From CAZNNH01 sp964574335 (GTDB lineage: Bacteria; Acidobacteriota; Vicinamibacteria; Fen-336): DNA of 34,096 nucleotides. The notes below the pieces were generated by a model that searched no databases, was not told the DNA's origin, and saw only the letters and a list, made by a program, of their open reading frames with translations. This document shows positions 32,145 to 34,096 of the stretch, in pieces (positions within the stretch are counted from its first letter, which is position 1; every line of letters starts with the position of its first letter). Location: positions 1 through 34,096 of the forward strand of contig CAZNNH010000056.1 in the NCBI GenBank assembly GCA_964574335.1. The letters run 5' to 3'. The position numbers and the translations under genes were made by a program.

Positions 32145-33740
32145 CTAGATCTGCGACCAGTAGCTCGAGAAGACGACCGTGGAGAGCACGAATCCCAGGG
32201 GAACGTTGACCAGCACGCCGATGGTGAAGGCCCAGAACGGCCGCAGTCCGAAGGTGGTGAGCTCGGCGAAGCGCGTCGACAGGCCGATCCCCAGGAAGCA
32301 GATCACGAAGGCCCAGGACCGCAGCTTCTTGATCGGCGAGATCAGCCGGGGCGTCAGCGTGCTGCTGAACCAGTCGGAGGCAAAGCCAAGCTGCTTGAGG
32401 GCCTCGATCTTGTCGTCCCGGCCGGGGTCGGCAGGATCGATCACGTCACGTAGCGCGGCGAAGTCGGCACCGCTCATCATTCCCCGAAAGCGGAGCGTTT
32501 CCGAGGCGGCATCGACCTGGAGCCGGTCGGCCAGCGCCGCCGGGGGCTGATAGTCTGAGAAGTCCGCCGCGTAGCGGAGGGTCTCGGCCGGGTTCTTGAA
32601 GGTGCCCGTCCAGGGCGCCACGCCCACGTGGTCGGAGGGCGCCCGGGCAGCCACGACGCTCATGATGATCGAGGCGGCGAAGAAGCCGAGCACGAACTTG
32701 GGGAACCGCTCCCAGACGATGCCCGGACCCATCCGACGCCCCTCCCCGTCCCCCTTCTCCCAGAAGACCACCGAGACCACCGAGAGCACCAGGCACCAGA
32801 TGCCGATCCAGATGTCCCGGCCGATCACCTTCATGAGGGTGAAGGTGTGGATGGCCGAGTCTCCGTGCTTGGCGGCGATCTCCGCCACCACCGCGAAGCC
32901 GGCGGCGTCGGCGAACTCGGAGGTGCCCACCCAGGCCCCCGCCTCGCCGGGGGTGATGATGCCCGGGATCAGGAACTTGCTGGCGATGCTGAGGGTCAGG
33001 ATCATCACGATCGCCCAGATCGACACCACCCCGATGCCGATCGCGATGTGGTCCTTCTTGGCCTTGACCGCTCCGCCCACGGCGATCGAGGCCGAGACGC
33101 CGCAGACCGCCCCGCCGGCGCCGAGCACGGCCCCGAACTGGGGCTCGAGCTTGAACAGCCGGGTGGCGGCCAGGTAGATGGTCAGCCAGGTCGAGACCGA
33201 GACGATGGTGGCCTGCAGGAAGGCGATCGGGCCGGCGGTGACGATCAGGGTGAGCGGGAGGGTGGCGCCGAGCAGGACGATGCCGGTCTTGATGTAGTAC
33301 TCGGTGCGCAGCGAGGTCTTGAACCACTCCGGCATCCGCACCAGGTTGCCGATCACCAGGCCGACCACCAGGGCCAGAAGCGGCGCCCCGAGGTCGAGGC
33401 GCTTCGCCACCGTCCAGCCGGCCAGGTACATCAGGGCCAGCGAGCCGAGGAAGAGCAGCGCGAAGCCCGGTACGTACTGGCGGATCCGGTGGCCCATGAT
33501 GGCCATCGAGATCGTGAAGATGACGCCGAAGAGCCCGAACACGGCCAGGTAGCCCAGGCCGTGACGGGCGAGATCCTGGCTCAGCCCGGAGAGATCGCTC
33601 CAGCTTCCCGGTGTGACCGCCCAGTCGTTGATGCTTCCGCCGGAGACGAACGTCAGGAGGGCGAGCCCGACGATGGCCAGGCCGAGCCAGACCGCCCACC
33701 AGTCTTCGGTCTTCCAGAGACGCTCCAGGCCTCTACCCAC
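32145..33740 (-). CDS. YeiH-type putative sulfate/sulfite exporter, first gene of the dsrAB unit
   Basis: A 531-residue membrane protein of the YeiH/UPF0324 family with about 11 hydrophobic helices. Examples are YLAVFGLFGVIFTISMAIMG, FALLFLGSLALMYLAGW, LGAPLLALVVGLVIGN and the family-type GAGGAVCGVSASIAVGGAVKA. An ~80-residue soluble segment (about 400-480) interrupts the last helices. Family members are annotated as sulfate exporters; sulfite or another sulfur anion is equally possible. The GTG at 33740 is chosen because the GTG at 33815 lies upstream of the predicted transcription start, and the sequence after 33740 (LWKTEDWWAVWLG) is the usual family start. It probably exports an anion linked to Dsr activity. 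Confidence 0.85.
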   Translation of the reverse strand: MGRGLERLWKTEDWWAVWLGLAIVGLALLTFVSGGSINDWAVTPGSWSDLSGLSQDLARHGLGYLAVFGLFGVIFTISMAIMGHRIRQYVPGFALLFLGSLALMYLAGWTVAKRLDLGAPLLALVVGLVIGNLVRMPEWFKTSLRTEYYIKTGIVLLGATLPLTLIVTAGPIAFLQATIVSVSTWLTIYLAATRLFKLEPQFGAVLGAGGAVCGVSASIAVGGAVKAKKDHIAIGIGVVSIWAIVMILTLSIASKFLIPGIITPGEAGAWVGTSEFADAAGFAVVAEIAAKHGDSAIHTFTLMKVIGRDIWIGIWCLVLSVVSVVFWEKGDGEGRRMGPGIVWERFPKFVLGFFAASIIMSVVAARAPSDHVGVAPWTGTFKNPAETLRYAADFSDYQPPAALADRLQVDAASETLRFRGMMSGADFAALRDVIDPADPGRDDKIEALKQLGFASDWFSSTLTPRLISPIKKLRSWAFVICFLGIGLSTRFAELTTFGLRPFWAFTIGVLVNVPLGFVLSTVVFSSYWSQI

Positions 33741-33791
33741 AGCTCCTCTCGGCGACGAAGGGGGACACGCCGCCACCTCCCAAGCCACGTA

Positions 33792-33807
33792 AGCAACCCC
33801 CGGGCCA
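33792..33807 (-). promoter_or_regulatory. Sigma-54 (-24/-12) promoter of the exporter-dsrAB unit
   Basis: On the minus strand TGGCCCG-GGGG-TTGCT matches the consensus TGGCACG-N4-TTGC(A/T) except for one C in place of A. The GG lies at 33806-33805 and the GC at 33794-33793. Transcription would start near 33781, about 41 bp before the GTG at 33740, a leader like that of the other dsr unit. Confidence 0.72.
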
Positions 33808-33902
33808 CGACTCACCGCCCTGGCGGGAAGGGCGGAACCCTATGATTTCACGACAGTTGTGTGTCCGCTTCGGCGCTCCGGAACGGACCCGCCACGGGAG
33901 CC

Positions 33903-33918
33903 GTTTCGATCCCGTAAC
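33903..33918. promoter_or_regulatory. Imperfect palindrome, candidate activator site for the exporter-dsrAB unit
   Basis: GTTTCGATCCCGTAAC matches 9 of 12 fixed positions of GTTACC-N4-GGTAAC and pairs at 5 of 6 stem positions. Its centre is 105 bp upstream of the -24 GG, against 101 bp at the dsrMKJOP promoter. Confidence 0.5.
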
Positions 33919-33946
33919 GCCCTGTGGGAGCGGTGAATCGGCGCCC

Positions 33947-34096
33947 TCAGTGGAACTCCCACTCGAGGAAACCCTCGGGCACGTCGGCCATGGCGTTGAC
34001 GATCAGCTCGACCAGGCCTCCGTAGTTGATCCGGCAGCGCTCCCAGCCGTCGTAGTAGCGGATGATGTCGCGGAGCTGGCCCTTGCAGTTGGAGCA
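33947..34096 (-). CDS. C-terminal end of a probable CCG-domain iron-sulfur protein (partial)
   Basis: Only the last 49 residues are in the window; the 5' part lies beyond the right edge. The fragment starts with CSNCKGQLRDII and ends with GFLEWEFH before TGA. A CxxC followed by K-x-Q-L is typical of the final cysteine pair of CCG domains in HdrB/HdrD-like proteins, so an electron-transfer iron-sulfur protein is likely. It is on the same strand as the dsr genes. About 140 bp separate its stop from the sigma-54 promoter of the dsr unit. Confidence 0.55.
   Translation of the reverse strand, partial: CSNCKGQLRDIIRYYDGWERCRINYGGLVELIVNAMADVPEGFLEWEFH

Noticed and set aside
33741..33815. Upstream GTG start for the exporter at 33815
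   Set aside because: The stretch contains the sigma-54 promoter, has a poor ribosome site, and the usual family N-terminus begins after 33740.

Overview
This is a GC-rich bacterial window, roughly two-thirds G+C by eye. It is dominated by a dissimilatory sulfite reductase (dsr) locus that runs on the minus strand from the right edge to about 16970. Genes for regulation and siroheme synthesis continue in the same direction to about 10590. The organism looks like a deltaproteobacterium in the broad sense: Myxococcota, or one of the uncultured lineages carrying dsr genes. The clues are the Hanks-type kinases, a TPR-kinase-pseudokinase fusion, tandem PilZ domains, sigma-54 regulation and a dsrD+dsrL gene set. 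The lineage cannot be fixed from this window. A run of exactly 100 Ns at 7107-7206 shows that this is a scaffolded draft or metagenome assembly.

Left part (1-10600), housekeeping and signalling. It holds a polyphosphate kinase 2 (+), then a minus-strand group of a tandem-PilZ protein, accD, a small coiled-coil protein and a Ser/Thr kinase. A divergent promoter region follows (4306-4467). Next comes a long membrane-anchored TPR / kinase / pseudokinase gene, interrupted in its 15-bp tandem repeat by the assembly gap. A zinc-ribbon protein, an inositol-monophosphatase/HisN-like phosphatase and an orphan TonB complete this part.

Middle part (10586-24170), transcribed leftward. A unit begins with an RsbRD_N-domain protein and continues through dsrMKJOP, a CoA-disulfide/polysulfide reductase-rhodanese flavoprotein, a CysG-like siroheme synthase, a PhnD-like periplasmic binding protein, a sensor kinase, an NtrC-type sigma-54 activator and a TIGR04283-type glycosyltransferase. 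Spacings are tight and several stops and starts overlap.

Right part (24444-33740), also leftward. The order is a YeiH-type sulfate/sulfite exporter, dsrA, dsrB, dsrD, a ferritin-like protein, dsrL, dsrN, a HEAT protein, a TPR protein and dsrC. The right edge holds the C-terminal end of a probable CCG-domain iron-sulfur protein.

The most interesting signal is regulatory. Each dsr transcription unit is preceded by an excellent -24/-12 sigma-54 promoter (24217-24233 and 33792-33807). Each also has a 16-bp inverted repeat of the form GTTACC-N4-GGTAAC, centred about 101-105 bp upstream of the -24 element. The locus encodes its own NtrC-type activator, sensor kinase and PhnD-like binding protein. 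I infer that these form a sulfur-oxyanion-sensing three-component circuit controlling Dsr.

Metabolically, DsrAB (siroheme from CysG, amidated by DsrN) works with DsrC. DsrC trisulfide/disulfide exchanges electrons with the quinone pool through DsrMKJOP. DsrL couples DsrAB to NAD(P)H and DsrD stimulates DsrAB. The presence of both dsrD and dsrL without dsrEFH leaves open whether the pathway runs as sulfite reduction, disproportionation or sulfur oxidation.
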